A DNA stretch of 64,000 nt from Polytrichum commune (Eukaryota; Streptophyta; Polytrichopsida; Polytrichales; Polytrichaceae), in assembly GCA_950295325.1 (NCBI GenBank), contig OX485807.1, forward strand, positions 19,623,666-19,687,665. Direction: 5' to 3'. A program made the translations under genes and the position numbers. Shown here piece after piece: positions 48,410 through 59,668 of the stretch (position 1 is the first letter of the stretch; every line of letters starts with the position of its first letter). Below the pieces are notes generated by a model. The model did no database searches and had not been told where the DNA came from. It saw only the letters and a list, made by a program, of their open reading frames with translations.

Positions 48410-48772
48410 CACTTGCATGGAGTTTGGCCTCCACTCTCTGGTGCCACTAAGGACACTAAAGTACCCCCTATGAACTTGTAGGGGCAGGCGGATATGGGCT
48501 TGGGCAGCCCTGGAATTTTTTTGAGATTTTTTGAACCCGACCGAAAATTGTTGTACGCCCCGCCCAACTTCGAAAAAAACATTGTCCTTGCATTCTTGAT
48601 TGCATATAATTACGCTTAATTAGTTTGAATGCGTATGAATACTTGTGAAAGTTCGTAGAAGGCATTACGTGAACTATTATAAAACATACATATTAAATCA
48701 TCACACTAATTTAACTTTCATTCAAAATGACAAAACACTTCAAATGATAAGTCACATGCTTTATTGACGTCT
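48410..48772 (+). repeat. Dispersed repeat R, copy 1
   Basis: Shares AACTTGTAGGGG(C/G), TTTTTTTGAGAT, AACCCGA(C/A)C and CCCGCCCAACTTC with 53105-52800 (reverse) and 57440-57720. The family is unknown. Confidence 0.65.
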
Positions 48773-49135
48773 TGTGGGAGTCCAAATTCGACGGAAAGAC
48801 GGAAATACGGATTCCATTTCCATATTTTTCCCTGCTTATCTGAAGGTAATAGGGCCTCTTAGGTTAAAATTAATTGTACTAGGAAATAGAGTATTCTAAC
48901 TCCGCCTTGTGCGATAAAACGACTTAAAATACGTACTATGACCGGTCCGTCAATTTGGATGGGCGGACCATGTAATCATGATCCGAACCATTGGTCCGGA
49001 CCAAGTAACGGACGCGCCAAGATTACCCAACGGGCCGGAAGTGGCGGTTATAACGGGTTTATGACGGTTGGGGGAAGACCGTCGGAAAACCGTTATAACC
49101 GTTTTCCGTTAATCCAAACGGTAACAGGGGAGGGA

Positions 49136-49142
49136 TATTTAA
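49136..49142 (+). promoter_or_regulatory. TATA-like box of the LTR-type element
   Basis: TATTTAA followed about 30 bases on by a pyrimidine-rich stretch (CTTCTCCTTCCCAC). Just upstream lie a 14-base perfect palindrome, TTGGTCCGGACCAA (48991-49004), and a near-perfect 26-base palindrome at 49083-49108 with arms CGGAAAAC and GTTTTCCG. Confidence 0.5.
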
Positions 49143-49186
49143 GAGTCCCTTCCTTCTCCTTCCCACTTTTTTCTGATTCACAAACG

Positions 49187-49303
49187 ATGAAATTGCTGAG
49201 AGAACGAGTGGTGAGGTTGTTGTCATTTCGAGCCGCCAGCAGTTGGATTGTTGGGACTCAACACTTTTCAGTCACCGGCAGTTGGCTTGCCGGGACTCTG
49301 TAG
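49187..49303 (+). promoter_or_regulatory. Upstream ORF in the leader (38 codons)
   Basis: ATG at 49187 and TAG at 49301, ending 76 bases before the main ATG at 49379. Its C-terminal half holds a small repeat of GCAGTTGG with GGGACTC. It would tend to limit initiation at the main ORF. Confidence 0.4.
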
Positions 49304-49378
49304 CAGTTAGACGGAAGAGAGGGAATCCGGAAGAGAGGGAGAGAGTTTGCAAGCTGGAAAGTTAGAAGGGAGAGGAAA

Positions 49379-50965
49379 ATGCCGGAAGCACGGGAAGAGG
49401 ATCAGCGGGAACCTATCCCGATTCCGCTGAAAGCCCTCACCCCTGCAATTCCGAGGGAGGATAGAGAGCTGCAAGAGCTCGCGGAGGATCTCCGGGTCAT
49501 GGGTTGTGCGGGATTGCTCTCTAAACCCTGGAACCTCAGAGCGGAAGATACCCTTCGTGAGTTTAAGTTCGAGAGAGGCAATCAGTGGTTAGGCACAAAG
49601 AGGAGGGATCCGGAAAATTGGACTCCGGATACCTGGAACAGGGTCTACGGGTTTCCCAGGGGGATTGCCGAAGGGTGGGCCGGCCGCCGCGACGGCCTGT
49701 TCGCCGGAAAGTTCAGAGGGGACGCGGATCCAAAGGACGGATTCCACCTTGGGAACTGCCGGAATATTAGGGAGCGGAGAGTGTTAGAGTTTCTCCTGCC
49801 CATTCTCAACCCGGACAAGCCGAAGCAGATTAGCCTCACCATGGCTAATACGCTGTTTGGGGCAATGTCCGGAGTCCGACCGGTGAACTGGGGCCTGATC
49901 ATCCAGGAGATAGTCGGACGGGCCCTCCCCCACATCGGCCGGAAACCCTCCTTCCTCTCCCCCTTCATTTTGCACCTCTACCAGCACTTCGACTGCATCT
50001 TGGCGGAGGAGGAGGACCTGCTAACGATAGCGGCGGACGAGGTCGCCTACAAGCTTCTTCCGAAAGCCGGAGACGTCGAGACGGAGACCTCCAGCGACCC
50101 CATTCTTCCAGAAGCACCTCCCTCGTCACCCGGAAGCCCGCCGCCAACCGTCTCGAGGCCACTCTCTCCCCCTCCTCCTCACCATCATCCGGAAGCCGGA
50201 CCCAGCCGGGAGACCACATGGCGAAATGTGGACCTATCAGCTTGGGACTTTCCGGAAAATCCTTTCAAGCGGATGCAGGAGGGGATGGAGGACCTGCAAA
50301 CCCAGTACTTCCGGCTGGAGCACATCGTCCGAGGGGCGAACCAGGCTCTGGACGACTGCGGGCCCGGAAATATTCTTCGGGAGTTGGCAAAGAGGGCGGA
50401 CCGGAAGGAGCTGGAGCAGGCCAAGACGGAGAACGCTCACCTCACCGCGCAGGTAGCGGCCATGACTCAGGAGCTGAGTCAGAAGAGCGAAGAGATCCGG
50501 AAGTACCACGCGGAGCAGGCAGTGTTCTTCAGCCGGATCCGGGAGTTGGTGGGGCACCCGGCGGAGATCGTCAACAAGGTGCACCTCTACGACCGGATGA
50601 TGGAGTCCGGAGAGCCCGCTTCCGCCAGGCAGATCCTTCCCATCCTCGTGAAGTACTCACGGACGATGAAGGACCTCCTGGCGGAAATCCAGAGGGTGGT
50701 TCCATCAAGCGGAACACCCCGGCGGGTACTCTATCCGGGCCCGCCTGGGTCACCAACCGGAACCCTCTATGAGGTAGTTGGTGAAGTGGCCCTGGTGCAG
50801 AATCCGCCGACATCTGCAGGCCCCAGGCAGCAGGGAGGTGGCTCGCAGCCGGCTAGTTCCGGGAGGGTTCCGGAACAGGTCCGTTCTCCCCAGGTGAGGA
50901 GGAAGAGTACCGGGTCGGTCCGATCCGGGAGAGGCCAGTCCCCGGTTCCGCGAAACTCGGATTGA
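49379..50965 (+). CDS. Retroelement-borne protein of unknown function, 528 residues
   Basis: I do not recognise a named family. Residues about 25-235 look globular and conserved in style, with several Trp (WNLRAEDTLREF, WTPDTWNRVYGF, EGWAGRRDGLF) and RRVLEFLLPILNPDKPKQIS followed by VRPVNWGLIIQEIVGRALP. A Pro/Ser/His linker follows (SPPPPHHHPE near 270). Residues about 310-400 form a likely coiled coil (NILRELAKRADRKELEQAK). The Ser/Arg/Pro tail is basic (VRRKSTGSVRSGRGQSPVP). There is no zinc knuckle and no polymerase motif. The general layout recalls accessory or gag-like proteins of plant retroelements, which is inference. Start chosen at the first ATG of a long open frame with GC-rich third positions. 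A possible continuation in another frame lies at 51075-51416. Confidence 0.7.
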   Translation: MPEAREEDQREPIPIPLKALTPAIPREDRELQELAEDLRVMGCAGLLSKPWNLRAEDTLREFKFERGNQWLGTKRRDPENWTPDTWNRVYGFPRGIAEGWAGRRDGLFAGKFRGDADPKDGFHLGNCRNIRERRVLEFLLPILNPDKPKQISLTMANTLFGAMSGVRPVNWGLIIQEIVGRALPHIGRKPSFLSPFILHLYQHFDCILAEEEDLLTIAADEVAYKLLPKAGDVETETSSDPILPEAPPSSPGSPPPTVSRPLSPPPPHHHPEAGPSRETTWRNVDLSAWDFPENPFKRMQEGMEDLQTQYFRLEHIVRGANQALDDCGPGNILRELAKRADRKELEQAKTENAHLTAQVAAMTQELSQKSEEIRKYHAEQAVFFSRIRELVGHPAEIVNKVHLYDRMMESGEPASARQILPILVKYSRTMKDLLAEIQRVVPSSGTPRRVLYPGPPGSPTGTLYEVVGEVALVQNPPTSAGPRQQGGGSQPASSGRVPEQVRSPQVRRKSTGSVRSGRGQSPVPRNSD

Positions 50966-51074
50966 TCCCGGACTCCGGATAGGGCTAGGACGCCGATCCG
51001 GCACCAGACTTCTGATCGGGAGGCAACTCCGAGTAGGGACCCACGCCTCGCCATCGTCTCCGCAGGACTGTCAA

Positions 51075-51416
51075 ATGGTCAGTCCCTTTCCTCCGCCACC
51101 CTCAAGGGCGGCCTCCAACAGGGATCCGCGGACGGCTTCGATCTCGGGCGGACGGAATCCGGAGCAGGGCACCGGAAGCGATCCTTCTTCGATCCGGAGC
51201 CTCCGGATGGGGGCAGTTTCCGGAAACCCAGGGACCGGGACACTGCGGACCGAGAGAGCAGCGGATTCGGAGGACGAGGTTGCCCCGTCTCCGAACATGA
51301 GAAGGATGCTCACGCGGCTGCAGAAGGCATCGCCGGGAGGGGGCTCATCCGCCGTCAGCGGGTTAGGCAGTCACTCAAAGGAGGGATCGGCTCCGAAGAA
51401 GCACCGCTCTTCTTAG
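51075..51416 (+). CDS. Possible second exon or frame-shifted tail, Ser/Arg/Pro-rich
   Basis: This 113-residue stretch, led by an ATG but perhaps entered by splicing or frameshift, is basic and low-complexity, with MRRMLTRLQKASPGGGSS near the end and a stop TAG. It resembles the tail of the 528-residue ORF in composition. The overlapping frame is also open, so the true frame is uncertain. Confidence 0.35.
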   Translation: MVSPFPPPPSRAASNRDPRTASISGGRNPEQGTGSDPSSIRSLRMGAVSGNPGTGTLRTERAADSEDEVAPSPNMRRMLTRLQKASPGGGSSAVSGLGSHSKEGSAPKKHRSS

Positions 51417-51488
51417 TAGAGGATAATAGCTAGTTTAGTTAGGCAGAATAGAGGTAGGCAGGTAGGACTTAGGAGTTTTTGAAGATGA

Positions 51489-51704
51489 GTAATAAAATTT
51501 TCCCTTGGGAGTGTCAGCGGAAAACCCGGATCTTGATCCGGGAAATCCGGGAGACCGGGTGTAGTTAGGGTTTTCCTTAGCGGTGGCCGCTTGGGCCGCC
51601 GCCCTCAGTTTAGGGATTTTGAGCCTCTACTTAAGGCTGAATAAGGAGCTTGAGAAGGGTTCCTTCTCCATTGTTGTATTGTGATTACTCCTACTCCGAA
51701 TAAA
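51489..51704 (+). terminator. Candidate poly(A) signals
   Basis: AATAAA at 51489-51494 and again near 51699, downstream of both ORFs, with T-rich sequence nearby. Plant poly(A) signals are loose, so this is suggestive only. Confidence 0.4.
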
Positions 51705-51889
51705 TGCCTTTTGCTTCCCACTCCTTAACTTCTCTTGATTGATGTTTGTGTGAATGATCCGGAGACTGTTAGCGGAGGATAGAGAGAGAGAGCATGAGGG
51801 ATAGGAGTTCCGGATAGGACATGAGAGAAGAGACCCGGATCAGATCCGGTTATTGCCTTGTAGATCCTCTCTGAGTGTAGTGGGAGGGA

Positions 51890-52510
51890 AACCTCACTAA
51901 TCCGGTGGGTTGGGTAACGTCTAGGTGGGATAGCCGCTGGGAAGATTGGGTGAGATCCGGAAGGGATCCGGACTTACGCCAATCTGATCTTCTGAAGAGG
52001 TCCCACCGCCCTTAGACGGACCTATCCGGATGGTGGTACGGATCGCCCAGTTAGCGCAGATTGAGTAGAATCCAAGGTAGAGGTAGCCGGACAAATCCGT
52101 CAGAAGGAGAAGGGAAGGTCCAGATCAGTAAGGATTCCGGGTTGGAGGCCACCTCCGGAGTGAAGTAGGAAGAGATCCTCATTGTTCCGGATGTCCGGGT
52201 AACATCCCGGTGAGACAGTCGTGGGAGATTAGGCAAAGGTCCGGAAGGGATCCGGACTTTACTGACCTTCCAAAGGGGTAGCCTCACTGGTGGACGGGAC
52301 AATCCGGAAAGTGGTACGGGTCACCCACTCATCCCGTCGAGTCAGATCTCCGGTCGGAATCCGGACTCCTCTGGTCACCATGGTCCCAAGAAACAATCCG
52401 GATCTCTCTGTGTGACCTGCCAAGAGGGATCTGATCAATCCGGATTGGTTGTGAGGGAGTTTCCGGATTCCAATCTTATGAAGGACGTCCTCACAGGAAG
52501 AAACCACCTA
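51890..52510. repeat. Degenerate tandem repeat in the 3' part of the LTR-type element
   Basis: Two clear units, near 51890-52075 and 52150-52350, share GGTCCGGAAGGGATCCGGACTT or its near form, a CC(A/T)(A/C)TCTGATCTTC or GACCTTCCAAA block, and (A/C)CGGA(T/A)(G/A)GTGGTACGG. A weaker third unit follows to about 52510. Confidence 0.65.
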
Positions 52511-52799
52511 TTCTAGAGGGTAGATGTAAAAGGGGGAGGTAAGTATTACAATAAGGACCTAGAAATACCATCCGGAAAGGCACACTCCGGAAAAAGGCTA
52601 AGAGTGCCCAAAGGCCAAAAATCCGGAAATTAGGGTTTCCGGAAATTTGGCTAAGGAAGAGGAAATAAGCAGGTACAGAGAGTTCTAGACCTCCTACACT
52701 TCACAGAATCCCTGGACGATACTAGGGTCATCCGGACAAAACCGGATTAGGCACTTAAAACCGCCAATCCGGATATTTTGGTGTTCGCGTGTTCCCACA

Positions 52800-53105
52800 C
52801 ATCTTACTTCCAAATTGGAAGTGCATGTATATATATATATATATATACATGATTTTAGACCTTAAAGGTGAAGTGCACTCAATATGGGATATGTGGACAA
52901 GTGGCCTTCAAGGATGCAAGGGCAATGTATTTATTTATTTTATTTTTTCTCCTGAAGTTGGGCGGGGCGGGCAACAATTTTTGTTCGGGTTTAGAAGATC
53001 TCAAAAAAATATCGGGGGTTGCCCCAACCTGCATATGCCTCCCCCTACAAGTTCGTATGGGGTACCTTAGCGTCCGCCCTAAGCAAGCATGCCACCCCCA
53101 CGTGA
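52800..53105 (-). repeat. Dispersed repeat R, copy 2, inverted relative to copy 1
   Basis: Read on the minus strand: CGGACGCTAAGGTACCCC, AACTTGTAGGGGGAGGC, CCCGCCCCGCCCAACTTC, then CACTTGTCCACATATCCCAT. It includes a (TA)n tract at 52827-52847. With copy 1 it brackets the LTR-type element in inverted orientation. Confidence 0.65.
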
Positions 53106-56100
53106 GCCCTAGGAAATAATATATCGTCAATATTTATTAGTAAAACCTAGTATGGCAAGCTCAAAAACATTGGTTTGTTGTGTGAGAATGAACAAGTCTC
53201 GGGTTGAATACTAATAATTTTGTAAGGGAACCCCAACATAAGAGGGCCAGTATGCATGTTTTTATTCATGACCTCACAGTGTAAGAGCATGCCACTGAGG
53301 AATGTTAGGTGCCGATACTTCTATCATAGATTTCCTAATGCACCAAAAGTTTTGTTACGTACATCTTATCAATAGAAGATGGAGAACATGAAAACTCACT
53401 TGGTTACTTGGTTTGATGAGGTGTGTTCACTTGAGGGTAATGGGCTTGGGTGAGGCCCGCCACCCATCCCGATGTCTATGGCAGGTTTCCCAACAAGTCA
53501 CCTGGTGCGTTATGAGTCAACTTGATTTTTGCTAGAACCCTCAACAATATTCATGTTGGTCACATTTGAATGACTAGGCTCCTAATGACTAGACATCTAA
53601 TGATTAATTGTACCTAAACCAATACACATTATCCAACTGCTATCAAGCGTTCCATTTTAATAATACAAGTACATTGCTTCACCCAAAAGTTTTTCAACTT
53701 GAATCTGCCAATGCAATGCTTTGCTGTGAGAATAAACAAAGCATAATTCCAAATAGAATCTCGCTTATTCCCAGCCCCACCCAACATACAAAACTTAGCC
53801 GAATAATGTTATGAGCAATTCATGCGTCATAGAAATCATCGTCTCCAAGCCATGGTGGGGAGGCAGTGTCCCATATGAGTGGGAGGGTAGCAAGGTCGGC
53901 TCTCATTGGGCTTCCAAGACTTTAAAACCAATCTCAAGTCATTGGAAGAAGTGCAGCCGGACCCATCTAGGTGTACTCCCTAGCACCTAAAAGCAACCTA
54001 GTTGTACCCTCACCCAGGCTACGCAATGACCAAGGGCCTGCTAATCATGGCTACACATGTGTATATATTGCCTTTTGATACGGACATCTGGCGGTAGCCA
54101 TGCCCTTGCCTAGGTTTCAATCTAAACTCACAAAGATGCCGACATCCCACTTGATTGTGCTCAAATGAGCAGTGCATGTCCGAGGGTCCCACAAAATAGT
54201 CGATATATATATATATATACACCATTTGCCAATGACAGTCACTTTGTACTTAGACAGGAACACTTGTGGCTTGCCATCAATCATTTACTGGGCTATGCAA
54301 GCTTTGTGCAAATCTTCAGACTGTTTGCTCAGGACAAAATCCCAGAGCCACTGCTACACGGAAGAGTCATATTGCCACAGTAATTTTCGGGAGCCCACAC
54401 TAATTCTGACAATGAGAATTCATGTGGACCACATTCTTTTCTTACCTGCACTAAATTTACAGTAGAGAATTAGTGTGGTCCGCATTAACCGTTTTTCCTG
54501 AAACATCAATGGGGTGATTACTAAATTTTATGCTATTTTTGTCTCATACTTTATATTTAATGTGTTGGTTGGAAGTCTTTTTGAAGTCTTATGGGTACCA
54601 ATAGGACTATGTTAGTGTGGCTACTTCCATGGATGGTGTTTTGGCCCTCTAATAAGGTACATAAGAAGGCCTATTGTGGGGGCACTTCCAACTCCGAAAA
54701 TTGCGGCCATTGAATCGGCAAGGGAATCGTCTTGTTCGGGTAGCAATGAATCATGCATATGATGGCATTGTCATTTCAAAGTTTTTCAAATCATAGTTGA
54801 GATTAAAACATTATTGGAGGTCAAAGTGAACATAAGGTTGCATTATTCACGAGGTTGTACCTCCTCCTTTTATCAAAGAAGCGTGTGTAAGCACACATAA
54901 CATTGCTAACGCATGGGCTCCCATTCCCTCTATGATCGAGCGCTAAAACTGGCACGGGATCACTGTGTAATGTTATTAGGTCTACCTTGGGCAACTTGGC
55001 CTAGCCGCATGCATCAGGTAGGTATAGCAGCCCCTACATGTAGTTTATTGAAAAAATTGGTTAGTTTTTATATTAGGTTCTAGAGGTGGGCCCAGCTATC
55101 GACCCCTTCCACAAAATGAATTGTACTCATGTTGAGTACTATCCATTTTGTCAAGGTGTTTATCCATAAGTGGGGTATTGTTTAGTTGAAATGCAATATT
55201 CCCGGCACTAGGGATGCAACACCATAGTGTTGAGGAACGTTATGCATGTTCGACTTTCTAACATTGCTAAGTAACCCCCCATGTTCCCTCATTTTTTTTG
55301 AATAAAAGTGAAGCCACGTGTCCATGGGGACCTTACCATGGTACTGAGACTTGGGTCATTGTTTTTCATAGTCGTCACATGTTTAATGTTGGTCCTTGCT
55401 TGTATTATGCTACTTACATAGGGTGAGAGAGCATGAGGCTTAGCCATGCTTTGTTGTGGCCTAACAATGCTAGATTCAAAACGAACATCGGTTCCTTGAT
55501 TGAGGCTCATAATTACACTTTCAATCTCCTCGAGAAGGGGAGGAGCAAACCATCAGGTGGTATTGTCCATTGTATACTACGACAACTCATGTAAAATACA
55601 TATGACATTGACAAAAGGATTGCACTAAACCCCTTGTAAATAATATTATGAAGATTTTCTTTCACTTTAAGTGATCACATACCTGCACTAGACAAGGTCA
55701 TTAGTGTGACTGGCATTAAATTCTCTAACATTTCATAAATATTCATAATGCTTATTTTTACTATGATAGTAATTGTAATGGTAGACCAAAATTACTAGAA
55801 AATTGGATCGTTGCATTGAATAGGTGGATGCAAGCATGGTAAAGTGGACCAGAAAGTGTACCAATATTCTAAAACCATTGTTTTTATGATCAAACGATTA
55901 AATATAGTCGCAAATTATTGTTTGTATGGAGTTTTTTCACGGTGTCCTCTATTGTTGTGTTGAGTACTCGAATGTATATTTTACTAAGGTGAGATCCTCA
56001 AAACTTAACATTAAAAGTTATTTGCAAAAGCAACTAGGTAAATATGGTTTTGCACGTGAATTGCACAATGTTAATTATTTTGAACTTGAAGTTTGTTTCC

Positions 56101-56490
56101 ATATCCCTTGATTTCATTATAAGCTCGAGGTCATCATCAAATTTTTTGGGTAGAAAAGCATCAATTTATTGTAATTCTAGCATAATTTAAATGAATTTCA
56201 GACAATTACTTCTTCAACATCACCACTTGCGCCATCTTCTAAACACATGCAAACCTTTTTTGAAATTGTATTTGTGAAGACAAATTGTTTGGCCTTGTAA
56301 AATAAATATGTTTTTAAAATAAAAAACTATTTTTTTTCTTCACAAAACTCAAAGTCAATATATAATTTTTGAATCACTTTCACTGAAACATGTGCAAGGA
56401 TCAAGGGTTGTCCACTTTACTGTGCTTGCACCCAAAGTAAGAAGACACACTCATACAACTCCACATGTCACAAAGTGGAAATTGACCTTA
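53106..56490. other. Spacer without recognised gene
   Basis: 3.4 kb with no recognisable gene. It holds a (TA)n tract near 54202-54219, an imperfect short inverted repeat near 54391-54480 (CACACTAATTCT and AGAATTAGTGTGG), and worn copies of the repeat seen near 39.0 kb at 53215-53300 and 55146-55245. Confidence 0.45.
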
Positions 56491-57012
56491 TGCCCCCTTC
56501 CCACCCGACTTTAGCTAAGACCCAAAGTAATTCCTAAAAAACGGGTAAAACTCCCTCGGTTATAGCGGAGGCATCTGGCTATCCCAATGCACCTACAAAG
56601 AACTTGCTCTGGAGATTTTCAAGTAGGTTTGTAGTTAAGTAGCTTTCACATATGTTCATTGTTTGATCTACCAAGCAATGAATGTTGGGTAGTTCTTGTC
56701 CCATCCCCAAATGCCTTACTACTCACCTATCTTACCATTGGTTTTTGTTAATGGAGCTCCTCGTGCCCTCATAGCTAAGACTAAAGAGCAACCAATCACA
56801 AGGGCAGGAGGCGACCATTTTAAAGCTCGTATATTCTTGCCTCATGTTTAGGGACCGATGGGAGGGTCGGTGCTTGAGGCTTAAAACCTCCACTTTTAAG
56901 CCATGCCCCATCATTTGTCAACTAGGCTTGGCACAGATAATGTCGATGGTGTGAAGGCTGGGTTGTTAGAACCAACTTTTAGTCTTAGCTAAAGTCACGT
57001 GGGAAGGGGGCA
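56491..57012. mobile_element. Inverted-repeat element, 522 bp, TTA flanks
   Basis: Ends TGCCCCCTTCCCACCCGACT and its near complement AGTCACGTGGGAAGGGGGCA, with the match continuing through TTAGCTAAGAC. Flanks are TTA at 56488-56490 and 57013-57015. The 3-bp TTA flank suggests a PIF/Harbinger-type MITE unrelated to the GGGCC group. Confidence 0.75.
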
Positions 57013-57015
57013 TTA

Positions 57016-57439
57016 TCTTTGTAACTTGGAACTACAAGTTGTCAACGCAATTTGTCACTTCTACACGAAGGTCACACTAAATATGGTGCAACAAGACCTC
57101 CCAAGGGCATTGAGCAATCAATCCTAGAATAGCACATTCTCATTGTAGCACATGTCTTTTGCGTGTTCCGTCCTTAACTAAAAGCGTTGCCCATAATCAT
57201 CCAAATATAGTAATTAGGTGTTCCATTAGAATAGGGGCCGTTGACTACATAAAGCCCACATACACATAACTTACATGTGCTGTATATTCAAAGAGGCAAG
57301 CTATTATATAAGCCAGGCCCATAAATAAGTTATAATACATGTTGGATTGGGCTTGATCGTACGTACTATGCTATAACTTTGAAACTTCCAGAATCTGAAA
57401 CGTACATTAAGTTACTATTTGCATATGACTCTTCTTTCT
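57016..57439. other. Spacer
   Basis: Nothing recognisable. Confidence 0.4.
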
Positions 57440-57960
57440 TTGGGCGGACGTTAAGTTCCCCCCCCATGAACTTTTCGGGGGAGGAATATTCGGGCAAGGG
57501 CAGCCGCACGTCGAATTTTCTGCACCCGACCGAAAACTGATGCCTGCCCGTCCAACTTCGAAAAAAACTATTGAGCTTTCATTTTTGAAGGCTACTTGTC
57601 CACAAATCCCATATTGAGTGCACTTCATTTTCAAGGTCTCAAATCCAATATATATGTTCACTTCCATTGAGTAAATATGTAATTGACTAGATTTCATTTT
57701 CAAAGTGAAACCACCAATAAAGCATGTAATTAAGTTGGAAGTAAAAAATATTACAAAATCCTCATTAGCACTGAGGTTATAATTTTTGTCACTTACAATT
57801 GAAAGGGACTTTGTCATTCTAAAATGAAACTAAAATTTTAAAAAATAAAAAATAAAAAATAAAAAATATAGTATATAGTATATACCTTCTACTATCACAA
57901 AGTTTTCATACGCATTTAAACTAGTTAAGTAAGATTGAATGCAATGAATGCAATGTTATG
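57440..57960 (+). repeat. Dispersed repeat R, copy 3
   Basis: Begins GGGCGGACGTTAAG, includes CACCCGACCGAAAA, GTCCAACTTCGAAAAAAAC and CACTTCATTTTCAAGGTCTC, matching the other two copies. The far end (TACGCATTTAAACTAGTTAA, near 57912) is the reverse complement of a segment of copy 1 near 48620. A (AAAAT)n tract lies at 57838-57868. Confidence 0.55.
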
Positions 57961-59149
57961 AGGTGTTACCACAAGTGACATAAAATACCATATGACGCTA
58001 AATACAATGTATAGTGTTAGTGGACCTAGTACTACCTACTTAGGGCCACTTCACACACGAGCCGAGAGCCGTGACCGTGAGATTGTGAGAGCCCAAAAGA
58101 AAGTGTCCAAAGGTTGTCCCAACACACCTCCAAAATCACATAGTCTAGTCACAAACCTTCAGTGTAGTGTAGAGTCATATGTGGTTGGACCATAACTAGA
58201 TGCTATTTCAATGAATTTTTGTTCATGCGTGTCCTCACACATAATAAAATAGAATAAATCAACGGTTGTGAGTGTTCGGAGTGCCATGATCTCCTGGTTT
58301 TTTTTGTTAAGGTAGTTTTTGAAAATAGTCCAAGTGACCATGAACATGGTCCATTTGATGCCATGTGGGAATCCACGTAGGCTTTACATCCATCTTGCAT
58401 GCACATACTCCGTTGGTCCCTCAAGCGTAGTGTGAAGCAAATTTGGACTGGTGTGAGCCCAAAAGGGTGCCCACATTTAGTCTTAGACCCCTGAAACGTT
58501 AGTTGATGCACTTTGAAGTAGCATGTTACTTCACAAAAATATAAAAAGAGTGAAATGTTAGTCTTAGAAGTACCATGTTGTAAGAGGCTAGGATGTGAGT
58601 TGTTATTGTGTTTTTACCTTCGGAAGGATTTGAGTGAATGAGGATAGGTAAGGAGAACTTGGATTGAGTAGTTAGTGAGTAGGCTAGTACAAATGGATGG
58701 AGACAACCAAAGTGACTCAAGAGGCAAGTGCATTCGAATTGGGATGAATGGAGGATCACATGGAGCGCACAAGTGGACCACCTCATCATGGCCACTTAAT
58801 GGGGAAGGCCCAAGGAAGAATGCAAGGTGGAGGATAAGCAAATTCTCAAAGCACCAATCAAATCACGAGTTAAGCATCGTGGTTTGAATTAAGTGGTGAG
58901 CGACGATTTGGGAAAGTAAGGGGAGAAAGTTATGGCGGCGGAAAGCGAAGGAGGCTAAGTTTGGGTTGAAGCATCCCAAGTTTGCTAAAGTGTGGTAGGT
59001 AGAAAGCCAAGGCTAGTTAAATGTTCGAATTAGGATCCTTGTTGATCATTTGAGGGAGGAAGGCTTAGAAGATAGGATTGGCGCCTACTAAGTAGGAGGA
59101 AATCTCAAGGGCTTATCGTGAGCCTTGAGGGTGCTCACCCCCTCAAGCT

Positions 59150-59160
59150 TACTATATAAT
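59150..59160 (+). promoter_or_regulatory. TATA box of the solo LTR
   Basis: TACTATATAAT followed by a pyrimidine-rich CCTCTCTTTCC stretch about 25-35 bases on, the arrangement expected at an LTR U3/R border. Confidence 0.6.
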
Positions 59161-59668
59161 CCCTCATTCTTCCCTCACTCATCCTCTCTTTCCTTTGTGC
59201 TCCAAGGCACCCCACGAGTTATAAGTGTGGGTGTGGGAAGCCATATTGGAGCACATGTGTGTGCTTAGTTTTTAGTTTGAGAGCCAAGGCTTGTTAGCCT
59301 TGAAGAGGGCTTGACCTCTTGGTAGAATTAGTGTTGACGTGAAGGATTTTAAAGTTAATTCATGATTCCAATTTGTGGTACTTAAAGTTCATGTTTTGAA
59401 TACACGTGGTTGCAAGTTCCATGTTTAAGAGTTGAGCACTTGATGTTGTGATGAGTGCAAAAATATACTTGTGTGGATTAGTTGGTCTTAGTGAAGTTAG
59501 GAAATTCTCTCTCCCCCTCTCCTCTCTAGGATTTTAGGATTTTAGGATTAGAGAAGAATTGTGTGATTAGAAAGGGGTTGTTAGTAGAATTAGGGAAATT
59601 AGGTAGGAAGATTAGTTAAGGGCTTGAATAATTAGTGAGGTAGTTGGGGATTACAACTACAAAGTTGT

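Larger units (their letters stand above)
48773..52799 (+). mobile_element. LTR-type element of about 4.0 kb carrying an unknown ORF
   Basis: Begins TGTGGGAGTCC and ends TTCCCACA. The 7-base inverted termini TGTGGGA/TCCCACA have the TG...CA form of LTRs. Flanks CGTCT (48768-48772) and CATCT (52800-52804) differ at one base, fitting an old 5-bp integration duplication. I see no internal direct repeat of either terminus, no primer-binding site and no protease, reverse transcriptase, RNase H or integrase. It is therefore a very long solo LTR or a large retroelement derivative. It contains a TATA-like box at 49136, an upstream ORF, a 528-codon ORF, AATAAA signals at 51489 and 51699, and degenerate tandem repeats near 51890-52510. 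Composition is far more GC-rich than the flanks and the pentamer CCGGA recurs dozens of times. Confidence 0.7.

Noticed and set aside
50218-50772. 184-codon Gly/Glu-rich frame overlapping the 528-codon ORF
   Set aside because: Shadow of the GC-rich real frame; composition driven by the CCGGA repeats.
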